Assembly: GCF_024343615.1 (NCBI RefSeq) | Contig: NZ_RJUB01000015.1 | Location: forward strand, 1-64,000 | Direction of reading: 5' to 3' | Origin: Ferruginibacter sp. HRS2-29 | Lineage (GTDB): Bacteria > Bacteroidota > Bacteroidia > Chitinophagales > Chitinophagaceae | DNA length: 64,000 nucleotides | Shown here: piece by piece, positions 52,072-60,444 of the stretch | Layout of the letters: each line of letters opens with the position of its first letter | Numbering within the stretch: the stretch's first letter is position 1 | Notes under the pieces: generated by a model | The model's input: only the letters and a program-made list of their open reading frames with translations | Database searches by the model: none | What the model was told of the DNA's origin: nothing | Translations under genes and position numbers: made by a program

Positions 52072-53829
52072 ATGAGTGCATCTTTTGAAGCATTGGGCCT
52101 AAACGAAAACATCGTTCAGGCAATTTCCGACCTTGGCTTTTCCGAGCCGACACCTATTCAGTCACAAGCTATTCCGGTACTGTTATCAGGTACGACGGAT
52201 TTTGTAGGGCTTGCACAAACCGGTACCGGTAAAACAGCCGCGTTTGGTTTACCGTTATTACAATTGATGAATGCCGCCGATAAATTTCCGCAGGCATTGA
52301 TCGTTTGCCCTACAAGGGAATTGTGTTTACAGATCACCAATGATCTGATGGATTTCATGAAACACAGCAAAGGCATCATGAGCGAAGCCGTTTATGGTGG
52401 AGCATCCATCATGATGCAGATACGCAACCTGAAAAGGGGCGTGCAGATCGTGGTAGCCACTCCCGGTCGCCTGATCGATCTGATCGAACGTAAAGCAATC
52501 GATCTTCAGAAAGTAAAATATGTAGTGCTGGATGAAGCCGATGAAATGTTGAACATGGGTTTCCGTGATGATATCGACTTCGTATTGAAAAATACCGTGA
52601 ACAGGGAAAGCATCTGGCTATTCAGCGCTACCATGCCACCTGAAGTAAGGGCAATCGCCAAAAACTTCATGGAGAATCCCAAAGAAATTACTGTGGGTAA
52701 AAAGAACAGCGGTAATGTAAATATCGATCACCAGTTTTATGTTTCGCCTGCGCATAGCCGTTATGAAACATTGAAACGCCTGATCGACTTCAACCCGGGC
52801 ATGTATGGCATTATCTTCACAAGGACCAAAGCCGATGCTCAGGATATTTCAGAACGCCTTTCCAAATCCGGATACGAGATAGAAGCCCTGCATGGCGATC
52901 TTACGCAGCAGCAGCGCGACCGCGTCATGGCTCGGTTCCGTACGAAAGCGCTGCAGTTACTGATTGCAACCGACGTAGCGGCACGTGGTATCGACGTGGA
53001 TGGTATCACTCACGTGATCAACTACGAACTGCCGGACGATATGGAAGTATATACTCACCGTAGCGGCCGTACCGGGCGTGCAGGGAAAACGGGTATCTGT
53101 CTTTCTATCTGCCACAGCAGGGAAACCTACAAGATCCGCAGCCTGGAAAAAATGGTGAACTCGCAGTTCCACAAACTGGATATCCCGAGTGGCAAAGATG
53201 TGTGCCGCAAACAATTCTTCCATTTCATGGACAAACTGATCAGTACGGATATTTCTCATGGTGATTATGAAACTTATCTTCCGGACCTGATGACGAAGTT
53301 TGAGAACGTAAGTAAAGAAGAAGTATTGCAACGTGTGGCTGCGCTGGAGTTTGACCACTTTTTGAAATACTATGAAAATGCTGAAGATCTGAATGCAAAA
53401 GACAGCAGCCGCAACAGGGAACGTTTTGATGGCAACAAGGACGACAGCAGCCGTAAAGAGCGTACATCGTTCAACAGGAAAGACAATGGTTACACCCGTT
53501 TGTTCATTAACCTTGGAACGAAGGATGGGTTTTACAAAGCCAGTTTTTTGCAATTCATCCTTGATGAAAGCAGCCTGAAAAAAGAAGTGCTGGGCAAGAT
53601 CGATATGCGTGATATGAATACATGGGTGGAAGTGGATCACAGCAGCGCTGCGAGCATGATAAAAGCGATCGACGGCAAACGTTACAACAACCGAACTGTA
53701 CGCATGAATGAAGCCGATGGGGGTTTCAAACGCCCCAGCGACGAACAACGCGGTAACCGTGAAGTTGGTGGACAACGCAGGGAAAGCGGCGAAAGAAGAA
53801 GAACTTTTGCTCCAAGGGATAGAAAATAA
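52072..53829 (+). CDS. DEAD-box RNA helicase with DbpA-type RNA-binding domain
   Basis: ATP-dependent RNA unwinding enzyme. The 585-residue product has the helicase core at about residues 1-370: LAQTGTGKTAAFGLPL, PTRELCLQI, VLDEADEMLNMGF, LFSATMPPEV and HRSGRTGRAGKTG. A DbpA/CsdA RNA-binding domain follows at about 480-555 (YTRLFINLGTKDGFYKASFL), and an Arg-rich tail RRRTFAPRDRK. This fits the DeaD/CsdA group used in ribosome assembly and cold adaptation. The unusual long leader suggests RNA-level control. It ends in a clear terminator. Confidence 0.95.
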   Translation: MSASFEALGLNENIVQAISDLGFSEPTPIQSQAIPVLLSGTTDFVGLAQTGTGKTAAFGLPLLQLMNAADKFPQALIVCPTRELCLQITNDLMDFMKHSKGIMSEAVYGGASIMMQIRNLKRGVQIVVATPGRLIDLIERKAIDLQKVKYVVLDEADEMLNMGFRDDIDFVLKNTVNRESIWLFSATMPPEVRAIAKNFMENPKEITVGKKNSGNVNIDHQFYVSPAHSRYETLKRLIDFNPGMYGIIFTRTKADAQDISERLSKSGYEIEALHGDLTQQQRDRVMARFRTKALQLLIATDVAARGIDVDGITHVINYELPDDMEVYTHRSGRTGRAGKTGICLSICHSRETYKIRSLEKMVNSQFHKLDIPSGKDVCRKQFFHFMDKLISTDISHGDYETYLPDLMTKFENVSKEEVLQRVAALEFDHFLKYYENAEDLNAKDSSRNRERFDGNKDDSSRKERTSFNRKDNGYTRLFINLGTKDGFYKASFLQFILDESSLKKEVLGKIDMRDMNTWVEVDHSSAASMIKAIDGKRYNNRTVRMNEADGGFKRPSDEQRGNREVGGQRRESGERRRTFAPRDRK

Positions 53830-53852
53830 TCCGTAAAAAATTATAGTAATAG

Positions 53853-53878
53853 AGCCCTGGCGAATGCCGGGGCTTTTA
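53853..53878 (+). terminator. Intrinsic terminator of the helicase gene
   Basis: AGCCCTGGC-GAAT-GCCGGGGCT (9-bp stem with one G-U pair) followed by TTTTATTTT. Confidence 0.92.
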
Positions 53879-53921
53879 TTTTAATTACCAAGGGCTTAAG
53901 CTCTGGGGGCAATTAAAAAAC

Positions 53922-53964
53922 TTTCAGAATTGGAGGACGCAATTTGCGTCCTCCAATTCTGAAA
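53922..53964. repeat. Perfect palindrome with 21-bp arms (GGAGGACGCAA type)
   Basis: Arms 53922-53942 and 53944-53964 are exact reverse complements around a single T. The core AATTGGAGGACGCAA recurs inside the ORF6N gene at 54269-54297. It ends 11 bp before that gene's stop codon. Confidence 0.95.
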
Positions 53965-53974
53965 CCCTTGCTGG

Positions 53975-54424
53975 TTAAGGTTTAAAGCCGATTCGCCTTC
54001 TTGGTTCGGGAGGTGGATTAATGAGTTGTTTTAGGTAAACAAAGATCAGTTTTATGTCATCATCATGCGCAGTAAGCCTGGTCTCTATCTTCTGTAGCTG
54101 AAGCAAAATATCTTTATGTGCTATCAGCATTTCCTTCATCCTGGCAAAAAGCCTGATGATCTGGATATTCACCTGTATTGACCGTTCACTATTTAAGATA
54201 CAGGAAAGCATGGTAACTCCCTGTTCGGTAAAACAAAACGGAGGATGCCTCAGCCCCACTTTATCTTCATTGGAGGACGCAAATTGCGTCCTCCAATTTT
54301 CAAATTCCTTTTTATTCATTTCAAACATGAAATCTTTTGGAAACCTTGTACTGTTGCGTCGCACAGCCTCCTTTAAACGTTTTGTTTCCACTTCATACAA
54401 AATTGCAAGATCACGATCGATCAT
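53975..54424 (-). CDS. ORF6N domain DNA-binding protein, N-terminus lost by frameshift
   Basis: The 149 residues match the ORF6N family from VMIDRDLAILYEVETKRLKE onward: RFPKDFMFEMNKKEFENWRT, FCFTEQGVTMLSCILNSERS and QVNIQIIRLFARMKEM, then a helical tail. ORF6N domains are predicted DNA-binding modules found in phage and mobile-element proteins and in many Bacteroidota chromosomes. The normal first 26 residues are in another frame directly upstream (54411-54506). One extra base in an A6 tract on the coding strand (54428-54433) breaks the frame. Translation could begin at the internal ATG 54424, giving a truncated product. The coding sequence contains a palindrome (54269-54297). Confidence 0.8.
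   Translation of the reverse strand: MIDRDLAILYEVETKRLKEAVRRNSTRFPKDFMFEMNKKEFENWRTQFASSNEDKVGLRHPPFCFTEQGVTMLSCILNSERSIQVNIQIIRLFARMKEMLIAHKDILLQLQKIETRLTAHDDDIKLIFVYLKQLINPPPEPRRRIGFKP
54269..54297. repeat. Palindrome inside the ORF6N coding sequence
   Basis: ATTGGAGGACGCAA (54269-54282), one A, TTGCGTCCTCCAAT (54284-54297). It shares its core with the palindrome at 53922-53964 and encodes ENWRTQFASSNED-like residues of the ORF6N domain. Confidence 0.95.
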
Positions 54425-54506
54425 TACTTTTTTGTCCCCTGATAAGATATATCTTACTCAGTATTTTTTCGTCAGTGGCACTGATTGGATGAATTGACTT
54501 AGCCAT
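54411..54506 (-). pseudogene. Out-of-frame N-terminal fragment of the ORF6N gene
   Basis: An ATG at 54506 opens MAKSIHPISATDEKILSKIY and continues LIRGQK, the expected ORF6N N-terminus, then leaves frame and stops at 54411. Removing one base from the A6 tract joins ...IRGQK to VMIDRDLA... exactly as in family members. A TACATTTG promoter element 17-24 bp upstream supports 54506 as the original start. Confidence 0.75.
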
Positions 54507-54522
54507 AAATTATTACTATGGT

Positions 54523-54530
54523 CAAATGTA
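54523..54530 (-). promoter_or_regulatory. TAnnTTTG promoter element of the ORF6N gene
   Basis: Minus-strand TACATTTG, 17 bp upstream of the original start codon at 54506, about 10 bases of leader. Confidence 0.55.
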
Positions 54531-54637
54531 AATTTCAAGAGCCTGAAAAAATCTGTTGAAATCACCGGTAAATGATGTTATTTTCCTACCGTAATTGTAG
54601 TTTATTCACCAGATTTTCAATCTTACATTTTACCCAC

Positions 54638-55108
54638 ATGACAAAGTCAACCTACCGTGGAGCAGTAAAAGCATTGCTTGCAGAAAATGAAAAAGCCATC
54701 CGCGAACTTCAGCAGGTACTCGTAACCGTAAGTGATCAACAACTCGCCGCTATTGTTGATCACGATACGCCTAATCCCGATTGCCGCTCGATACAAACTA
54801 TCATGACCCATGTAGTGGCTGCCGGTTTTTCGTATTGCGTGTACATCCGCAATCATCGCGGAGGTGATGACCAGCGGCCGCAGCGAAGAACTTTTGCCAC
54901 AGCGGCCGAATATATCGCTGCGTTGGAAGATGTAAATGTTTACACACACGAGACTTTCAATAACATCTATGATCATGAGCTGGAGTTTTTCAACGAGTCG
55001 GAAAAGATCCTGACCCGCTGGAAGCAGCATTACGACTACGAGCAACTGATGGAACATGCGATCGTACACATTCTGCGTCACCGCAGGCAGATCGAAGGGT
55101 TTCTTTAA
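54638..55108 (+). CDS. DinB/YfiT-like four-helix protein
   Basis: The 156-residue product is helical, with the DinB-fold features RELQQVLVTVSDQQLAAIVD, HVVAAGFSYCVYIRNHRGG, and the C-terminal metal-site helix LMEHAIVHILRHRRQIEGFL, where His residues of the usual HxxxH pattern are visible. The fold is common in proteins acting on small thiols or of unknown function. The frame begins at 54572, but the ATG at 54638 (MTKSTYRGAVKALL) gives the family's start. It lies alone between the ORF6N gene and an AraC-type regulator. Confidence 0.72.
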   Translation: MTKSTYRGAVKALLAENEKAIRELQQVLVTVSDQQLAAIVDHDTPNPDCRSIQTIMTHVVAAGFSYCVYIRNHRGGDDQRPQRRTFATAAEYIAALEDVNVYTHETFNNIYDHELEFFNESEKILTRWKQHYDYEQLMEHAIVHILRHRRQIEGFL

Positions 55109-55177
55109 ATACTATCAAACAAGTAAAAAGTACCACAAAAACCCTGTAATATTCTATAAAATCATTTTTCATCTGCG

Positions 55178-55185
55178 TAGTTTTG
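55178..55185 (+). promoter_or_regulatory. TAnnTTTG promoter element of the AraC-type gene
   Basis: TAGTTTTG ends 16 bp before the ATG at 55202. Confidence 0.5.
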
Positions 55186-55201
55186 TACCATAAACGGATA
55201 C

Positions 55202-56083
55202 ATGCTCAAACAGGTGCTCCCCATATATGCGATCTGCAATCTGAATGATCATCCCGGCGGGGATGACGAACTGATAGCGGCCCGTTTTTCGGATTACCTG
55301 CTGGCGCACCAGGACCTTCATTTTCCACACAAACATTCCTTTTTTCACCTGGTATATTTCACCAAAGGAAGTGGTACACACTCTATCGATTTTGTGCAAT
55401 ATCCTGTAACGCCCGGCCAGATCTATTTCATGATCCCCGGCCAGGTGCATACCTGGGATTTTGAAAAAGCACCCGATGGCTTCATCGTAAATTTTTCCGC
55501 TCATTATCTCGAAAGCCTGATCGCTGATCCGAGATACACGGACAGGTTCAGTTTTTTTTCAGGCGCCTCCAACGACCAGGTATTGCAGCTTCCTGCATCA
55601 GCTCAGCCGGTGATCAAAAAAGTATTGGAAAATATCGTCAAGGAAAATCATCTCCGGAGCAGGCTTTACAAGGATCTGGTGAGGGCACTGCTGATCGAAT
55701 TATTCATTCTTACCGAAAGGTGTGTATCAAAAGAGGAATCGCTGCCGTCAACCAGGCGTAAACAATCGCTGGTCCGTGAATTTCAGCAACTGGTAGAAGT
55801 TCATTACAAAGAAAAAAAACTGACGAAAGATTATGCCGACATGTTGCATATAACACCCAATCACCTGAACGCTTTGTGCAAAAGAAATTCAGGCATTCCG
55901 GCTGGTGAAGTTATCCGTGAAAGAATATTGCTCGAAGCAAAAAGATTACTCATCAATGCACAGATGACAATAGCGGAAATAGCGCTGGAATTGAATTTCG
56001 CCGACAATTCCTATTTCTCCAGGTTCTTTAAAAAATACGCAGGGGTAACTCCTCAAACATTCAGAAAACAAGTTTTAAAATAA
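55202..56083 (+). CDS. AraC-family transcriptional regulator with cupin sensor
   Basis: The 293-residue product has an N-terminal cupin-type region (HFPHKHSFFHLVYFTKGSGT, VTPGQIYFMIPGQVHTWDFE) that would bind a small effector. The C-terminal double helix-turn-helix reads KDYADMLHITPNHLNALCKR, MTIAEIALELNFADNSYFSR and FFKKYAGVTPQTFRKQVLK. It probably activates transcription. The neighbouring DUF983 gene begins 5 bp after its stop and is cotranscribed; the true target and effector are unknown. Confidence 0.92.
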   Translation: MLKQVLPIYAICNLNDHPGGDDELIAARFSDYLLAHQDLHFPHKHSFFHLVYFTKGSGTHSIDFVQYPVTPGQIYFMIPGQVHTWDFEKAPDGFIVNFSAHYLESLIADPRYTDRFSFFSGASNDQVLQLPASAQPVIKKVLENIVKENHLRSRLYKDLVRALLIELFILTERCVSKEESLPSTRRKQSLVREFQQLVEVHYKEKKLTKDYADMLHITPNHLNALCKRNSGIPAGEVIRERILLEAKRLLINAQMTIAEIALELNFADNSYFSRFFKKYAGVTPQTFRKQVLK

Positions 56084-56088
56084 GATAT

Positions 56089-56577
56089 ATGGAAACGATA
56101 CACCTGGCTTCCGCCAAAGAGCTCAATCAACAGGAGAATTATTCCCCAACTGTGCTCAGCCTGCTTAAATGCAAATGCCCGCGCTGCAGAAAAGGCGATA
56201 TGTTTGCCGAAAAAAATCCATGGAACCTGAAAAAGACCATGAAGATGAATCACGAATGTGCGGTGTGCGGACAAACGTTCGACCTTGAAGTTGGCTTTTA
56301 TTATGGATCAGGTTATATCAGTTATGCACTCACCGTCGCATTGAGCGTGGCTACATTTGTTGCGTGGTGGGTATTATTCGGCTTTTCGATCCGCGATAAC
56401 CGGATATTTTACTGGCTGGGTGTAAATGCATTCCTGTTGATTGCTTTGCAACCTTACCTGATGCGGGTTTCGCGTACAGGTTGGCTCGCATTTTTTGTAC
56501 GCTACGATCGCAACTGGAAAAACAATAAGCCGAAAGCACCGGAACGCACCAATAAAGATCTGGAGAATTACTGGTAG
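56089..56577 (+). CDS. DUF983 family membrane protein
   Basis: The 162-residue product has a zinc-ribbon-like pair (CKCPRCRKGDMF and CAVCGQTFDLEVG), then two or three membrane helices (ISYALTVALSVATFVAWWVL, FYWLGVNAFLLIALQPYLMR) and a basic tail ending LENYW. It belongs to the DUF983 family, whose role is uncertain. It is 5 bp after the AraC gene. The N-terminal 25 residues precede the ribbon and look unordered. Confidence 0.82.
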   Translation: METIHLASAKELNQQENYSPTVLSLLKCKCPRCRKGDMFAEKNPWNLKKTMKMNHECAVCGQTFDLEVGFYYGSGYISYALTVALSVATFVAWWVLFGFSIRDNRIFYWLGVNAFLLIALQPYLMRVSRTGWLAFFVRYDRNWKNNKPKAPERTNKDLENYW

Positions 56578-56607
56578 TACTACGGGCAATGGTGCCGGGT
56601 ATTTTCC

Positions 56608-59600
56608 CTATCGCAATAACATAACAGTGCCTTTGATGTCATGTATGGAGTTAGCCGTAGGCCTCAATATATATACATAAGATCCCTGTGGCTGCGGCTG
56701 TCCTTTAAATGTTCCGTCCCACCAGCGTCCTCCGCCTTTTGACTGGAAAACTATTTGTCCATAGCGGTTGAATACTATCAGCATTGCATCAGGATAAAAT
56801 TCCAGTGCAGGTATCTTCCAGGTATCGTTGCGGGTATCGTTGTTAGGCGTAAACGCAGATGGTACATAAATGTCCGTCACTATTTTCACTATCATACTGT
56901 CGTAGCCAATGCATTTGCTCGCAGGGTTTATAGCCATCAGCCTGTAAGTCACATTGGAAGCCGGCGTTGTTACTGGATTTAATATAGCAGCATTGTTAAG
57001 ATATGTTGACGGCGACCATAAGAACTGGTATTGTGAAGGATTCGAAATGCTGGCCTGGATGGTTTTACTGCTACCCGATTCTATGGTCAGGTCCGGACCG
57101 GCATTCACCAAAGGTGTGGCCCCGATGGCGATCGTTTTATTTGCAAGGTTAGAGCCACATCCTGCAGTGTTGAACACTTTCAGGCTAACGCTGTAATTTC
57201 CTGCAACAGCATAGGAACGGGTAAAAGGGGGAACACTGCTTCCTGTTCCGTTTCCAAAATTCCAGTTCCAGCTCGTGACCGCTGTATTTACCGGCGCAAT
57301 AAAACTGAGTGGTTTATTTTCACAAAGTGTATCTCCCAGTATGCTGAAAACAGCTGCCGGATTAGGGTTTATTATGGAAATGATGGTATAAACAGTATCG
57401 CTGGCACAGCCTGTTTTTACTGCATGGCGTACGGTAACATTTGTCAACTGTGAACTGTAGGCATGTGTGGCTGAATTGGATGTGTTGCTGACCAGTGTTT
57501 GACCATCACCAAAATCCCAGTACCAGGTGGCAGGAGCACTGCTGTTGAAAGGAAGGGATGAAACAAAGCTTACGGCACTGTCGATACACATTTTTCCATT
57601 GCTGGTAAAGCTGACTACCGGCTTAGCAGTAACCAATACCGGCAATTTAAATGAATCACTTTTGCATCCGTTGCTACCCGTCACCACCAGTGAAACAGTA
57701 AAATTGCCCGCGCTGGTGTAGGGATGATTGAAAGGAATGTGGTTAACATTATTTGCTGTATTCCCATCGCCAAAGTTCCATTGCCATGTGATAAGACTTT
57801 GCCCTACATAGGAACTATCGCTGAAGCGCACTGATTCGCTGATACAAATATCTTTATCAAAACCAAATTTGGCCACTGGCTTCGGAAGTATGCTGAACGT
57901 GCGTTTGAGCGTATCACTTTTGCAGCCTTTGTCGGAAGTTACTACCAGGTATACCGTATAACTTCCGGCGGTAATGTATTGATGCGTAAACGTGGCCCCG
58001 CTGCTTCGTGTTTCAGATTGGCCATCGCCAAAGTTCCATTGCCAGCTCACGATACTTCCGTTAACCACCGAAGAAGTATCGGTAAACTCTACATTGCTGC
58101 CGGCACATAACGTAGCCCCATAGCCGAACTTTGCTACAGGGCTTTCCAGTATGTTCACCACTTTGGTCGTATCCCCGGTACAGCCGTTGTCCGCAAATAT
58201 CCTGTACCGTACATCCTGAGGGCCGGCTATGTTGAATTTTTTTACAGTGTTCACCGTACCGGCGCTGGTATTATCTTCAAATGTCCAAAGGTACTGAGTG
58301 ATATTGAATCCCGCCGATGTGGGGATACCGCTGAAGCGAAGCGAATCATTCAGGCAATTTTGTGCGGACACGCTGAAATCGGCGGATGGACCGGGCTTGA
58401 CCACTACAGTAATACCCGAAGTTTCTGTGTGACCGCAATTATCTATATCCGGCGATTGATAAGTGACCGGGATTGTATAAGTCCCCGGTGTGGTAAACGT
58501 AAAATCCTGTTGAAGTGTATAGGTGTAATATTTTCTTCCGTTTATGGTTTCATTACCTAAGGGAACAGGGTTGTTTATGACCGAATCAACATTTGGGTTC
58601 AATCCGCCGCCAGCCTCGCTCAGTTTCCAATGTATGCTGGTTAAGAGGTAGGCTGTTTTGATGAATAATCTGGATTGCGTCTTCGGGCAGGTGAATGTAT
58701 CGATGTTGCCGGATGTGTTAAAAGTATTTTTGATGCTTCCGTATGAATTCAGGTTATTGATAAAGCAGCCAACATTGTACCCGTAGCTTTCATAGTTACC
58801 GATGCCGTATACAGTAGCTGTGAATGCTTCATCGCAGGTGATCCTGTGTTGTGCGGCAGCGCCAATAAAACGCACCAATGCTACGGAATAAGCCGGATAA
58901 TTGGGATGCGGGATGATCTGTGCTGCCGGTACCACATTTCCATCCACCCGGAGAGAAGCTGTTGCTGCCGTGGGCAGGTGAATATTAGCGTACACGTAGT
59001 CGATAGATGACTTGCGGCTGGTATAAAACAGCACCGACTTCTGCCCCTGCTCTATCGGGCTCAGGTAAAACATTTCGGGGTCGCCATAAGATGGCGGCGA
59101 AGGGGTGGTGGTTGGAAAATTCCAGCACTGGTTTTTATTAGGAGTGTATTGAGAAACAATAACCGGTTTATCCGATTCGATAAAATCCCCGCCGGTAGAA
59201 TCCATGTATTCGTAAAAGAAATTTTTGATCAGGCCCGTCATCACTACACCGTTCTTTTTTACTACAGCCGTCGGATCGGCCACACAAATCCGGTAATAAT
59301 TGCGGTTTGTTTCCCTGATATCGGTATTCGTATTATTGGCCGTATGATACGTCAGATAACGTGTGCCCCAGGCCTGTGCAGGAAAAACCTGCTGGTGCAC
59401 AAATTCTCCCCCATCGCCCCGGCAAAGGCGGATACCGCCAGATCCGGAAAAAACGCCTACGGGGTGACACTTGCCATCGGCCCCGGCTATTGATAGTATC
59501 TTGCTTCCCGTCATATCCTTGCTGGCTTTTGCGGGATCGCCATTAAAGATCGCTTTGCCAAATACATGATAAGATTCCCCTTTGTTGAGGTTGACAGTGT

Positions 59601-60177
59601 ACGTCTGCCCCGGCAACCAGCCATTCTTTGTGGTATCCGATGGAGTGATCTCCAGCCTGGTGTTGTCTTCGGTAGCCACGGCATAGAACCAGGAGTACCA
59701 ATCGTTCGGGCTGCTCTGCGAGGTAGTCTGATAATAGTTGATGGAATAATAGGTGTACCCGTATGTTTCAACAGGCATCAGCATCGTTGCGCCAGACACC
59801 ATGGTAGAATACACGTGTGCGTATACGGCCACGGGCACATTGCTTACAATGTGGATACCACGGTTGTTCAGCCCGTCTGTAAGCGTCCTTGCATCATCGG
59901 GCCCCGATTTAGGAATGAGGATGCTGGCATTTACCGTATTAGCCGGAATGATCAGCGTTTGGGTGTAACCGGTATTCGTGATGGATACCGTAACGGTAGC
60001 AGCCTGCTCAGTGCTGATATAAAGGGCGAGTTCCTGGAAGTTGACCGGCGTTTCATTGAAAAAGCTGTAATCATAGCCGTAAGCCAGCCAGAACTCCTTT
60101 CCCCTGTTGGATTTATCCTGGGCGCTCAACACTATCGTAACGTGCAACAGGATCAATGTAAACAACAGTCTAAGCAT
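56608..60177 (-). CDS. Giant PKD-domain T9SS cargo protein with IgGFc-binding-like N-terminus
   Basis: The 1189-residue product has a signal peptide (MLRLLFTLILLHVTIVLSAQ). An N-terminal region (SNRGKEFWLAYGYDYSFF, AATVTVSITNTGYTQTLIIP, ILIPKSGPDDARTL) resembles the IgGFc-binding-type domain of animal and bacterial surface proteins. PKD domains at about 590-970 show WQWNFGDGQSETRSSGATFT and similar repeats. The C-terminal type B sorting domain (PSAFTPNNDTRNDTWKIPAL ... FNRYGQIVFQSKGGGRWWDG) directs secretion through T9SS. Ligand unknown. It is divergent from the second giant protein. Confidence 0.85.
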   Translation of the reverse strand: MLRLLFTLILLHVTIVLSAQDKSNRGKEFWLAYGYDYSFFNETPVNFQELALYISTEQAATVTVSITNTGYTQTLIIPANTVNASILIPKSGPDDARTLTDGLNNRGIHIVSNVPVAVYAHVYSTMVSGATMLMPVETYGYTYYSINYYQTTSQSSPNDWYSWFYAVATEDNTRLEITPSDTTKNGWLPGQTYTVNLNKGESYHVFGKAIFNGDPAKASKDMTGSKILSIAGADGKCHPVGVFSGSGGIRLCRGDGGEFVHQQVFPAQAWGTRYLTYHTANNTNTDIRETNRNYYRICVADPTAVVKKNGVVMTGLIKNFFYEYMDSTGGDFIESDKPVIVSQYTPNKNQCWNFPTTTPSPPSYGDPEMFYLSPIEQGQKSVLFYTSRKSSIDYVYANIHLPTAATASLRVDGNVVPAAQIIPHPNYPAYSVALVRFIGAAAQHRITCDEAFTATVYGIGNYESYGYNVGCFINNLNSYGSIKNTFNTSGNIDTFTCPKTQSRLFIKTAYLLTSIHWKLSEAGGGLNPNVDSVINNPVPLGNETINGRKYYTYTLQQDFTFTTPGTYTIPVTYQSPDIDNCGHTETSGITVVVKPGPSADFSVSAQNCLNDSLRFSGIPTSAGFNITQYLWTFEDNTSAGTVNTVKKFNIAGPQDVRYRIFADNGCTGDTTKVVNILESPVAKFGYGATLCAGSNVEFTDTSSVVNGSIVSWQWNFGDGQSETRSSGATFTHQYITAGSYTVYLVVTSDKGCKSDTLKRTFSILPKPVAKFGFDKDICISESVRFSDSSYVGQSLITWQWNFGDGNTANNVNHIPFNHPYTSAGNFTVSLVVTGSNGCKSDSFKLPVLVTAKPVVSFTSNGKMCIDSAVSFVSSLPFNSSAPATWYWDFGDGQTLVSNTSNSATHAYSSQLTNVTVRHAVKTGCASDTVYTIISIINPNPAAVFSILGDTLCENKPLSFIAPVNTAVTSWNWNFGNGTGSSVPPFTRSYAVAGNYSVSLKVFNTAGCGSNLANKTIAIGATPLVNAGPDLTIESGSSKTIQASISNPSQYQFLWSPSTYLNNAAILNPVTTPASNVTYRLMAINPASKCIGYDSMIVKIVTDIYVPSAFTPNNDTRNDTWKIPALEFYPDAMLIVFNRYGQIVFQSKGGGRWWDGTFKGQPQPQGSYVYILRPTANSIHDIKGTVMLLR

Positions 60178-60444
60178 GGTATTCGATCTGTATTAGAAAA
60201 AGTTGGAACTGTACAAATTAACCACTTAAATATCACCTTCAACCCAATACCAGTATGATTTTTAGCCGAAAGCACAAAATTGAGTAGTAACACCTATTTA
60301 TCAAATGGAGTAGTTATGCTCATAAATAAAATATGTTTAAAATATACTTTTATGGCCTTTAATAAAAAGTACGTTTCCCGCTTAAAATCCTTTTTTAATA
60401 TTCCGGTTCTGCAACGTCTATTTTAACCAAACAATTAAAACAAA
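60178..60444. other. Gap between the two divergent T9SS cargo genes
   Basis: 267 bp, A/T-rich, holding both promoters. No exact TAnnTTTG element is obvious on either strand; TTAATTTG on the minus strand near 60218-60225 is one base off. Confidence 0.4.

Noticed and set aside
52957-53775. 272-codon frame opposite the helicase gene
   Set aside because: Antisense to the helicase core and RNA-binding domain; no promoter or ribosome site and no motif.
53975-54506. Prophage remnant around the ORF6N gene
   Set aside because: ORF6N proteins occur in phages, but no other phage gene is near and neighbours are ordinary chromosomal genes.
59566-60258. 230-codon frame opposite the giant PKD protein
   Set aside because: Antisense to the signal peptide and N-terminal domain of the cargo gene; no motif.
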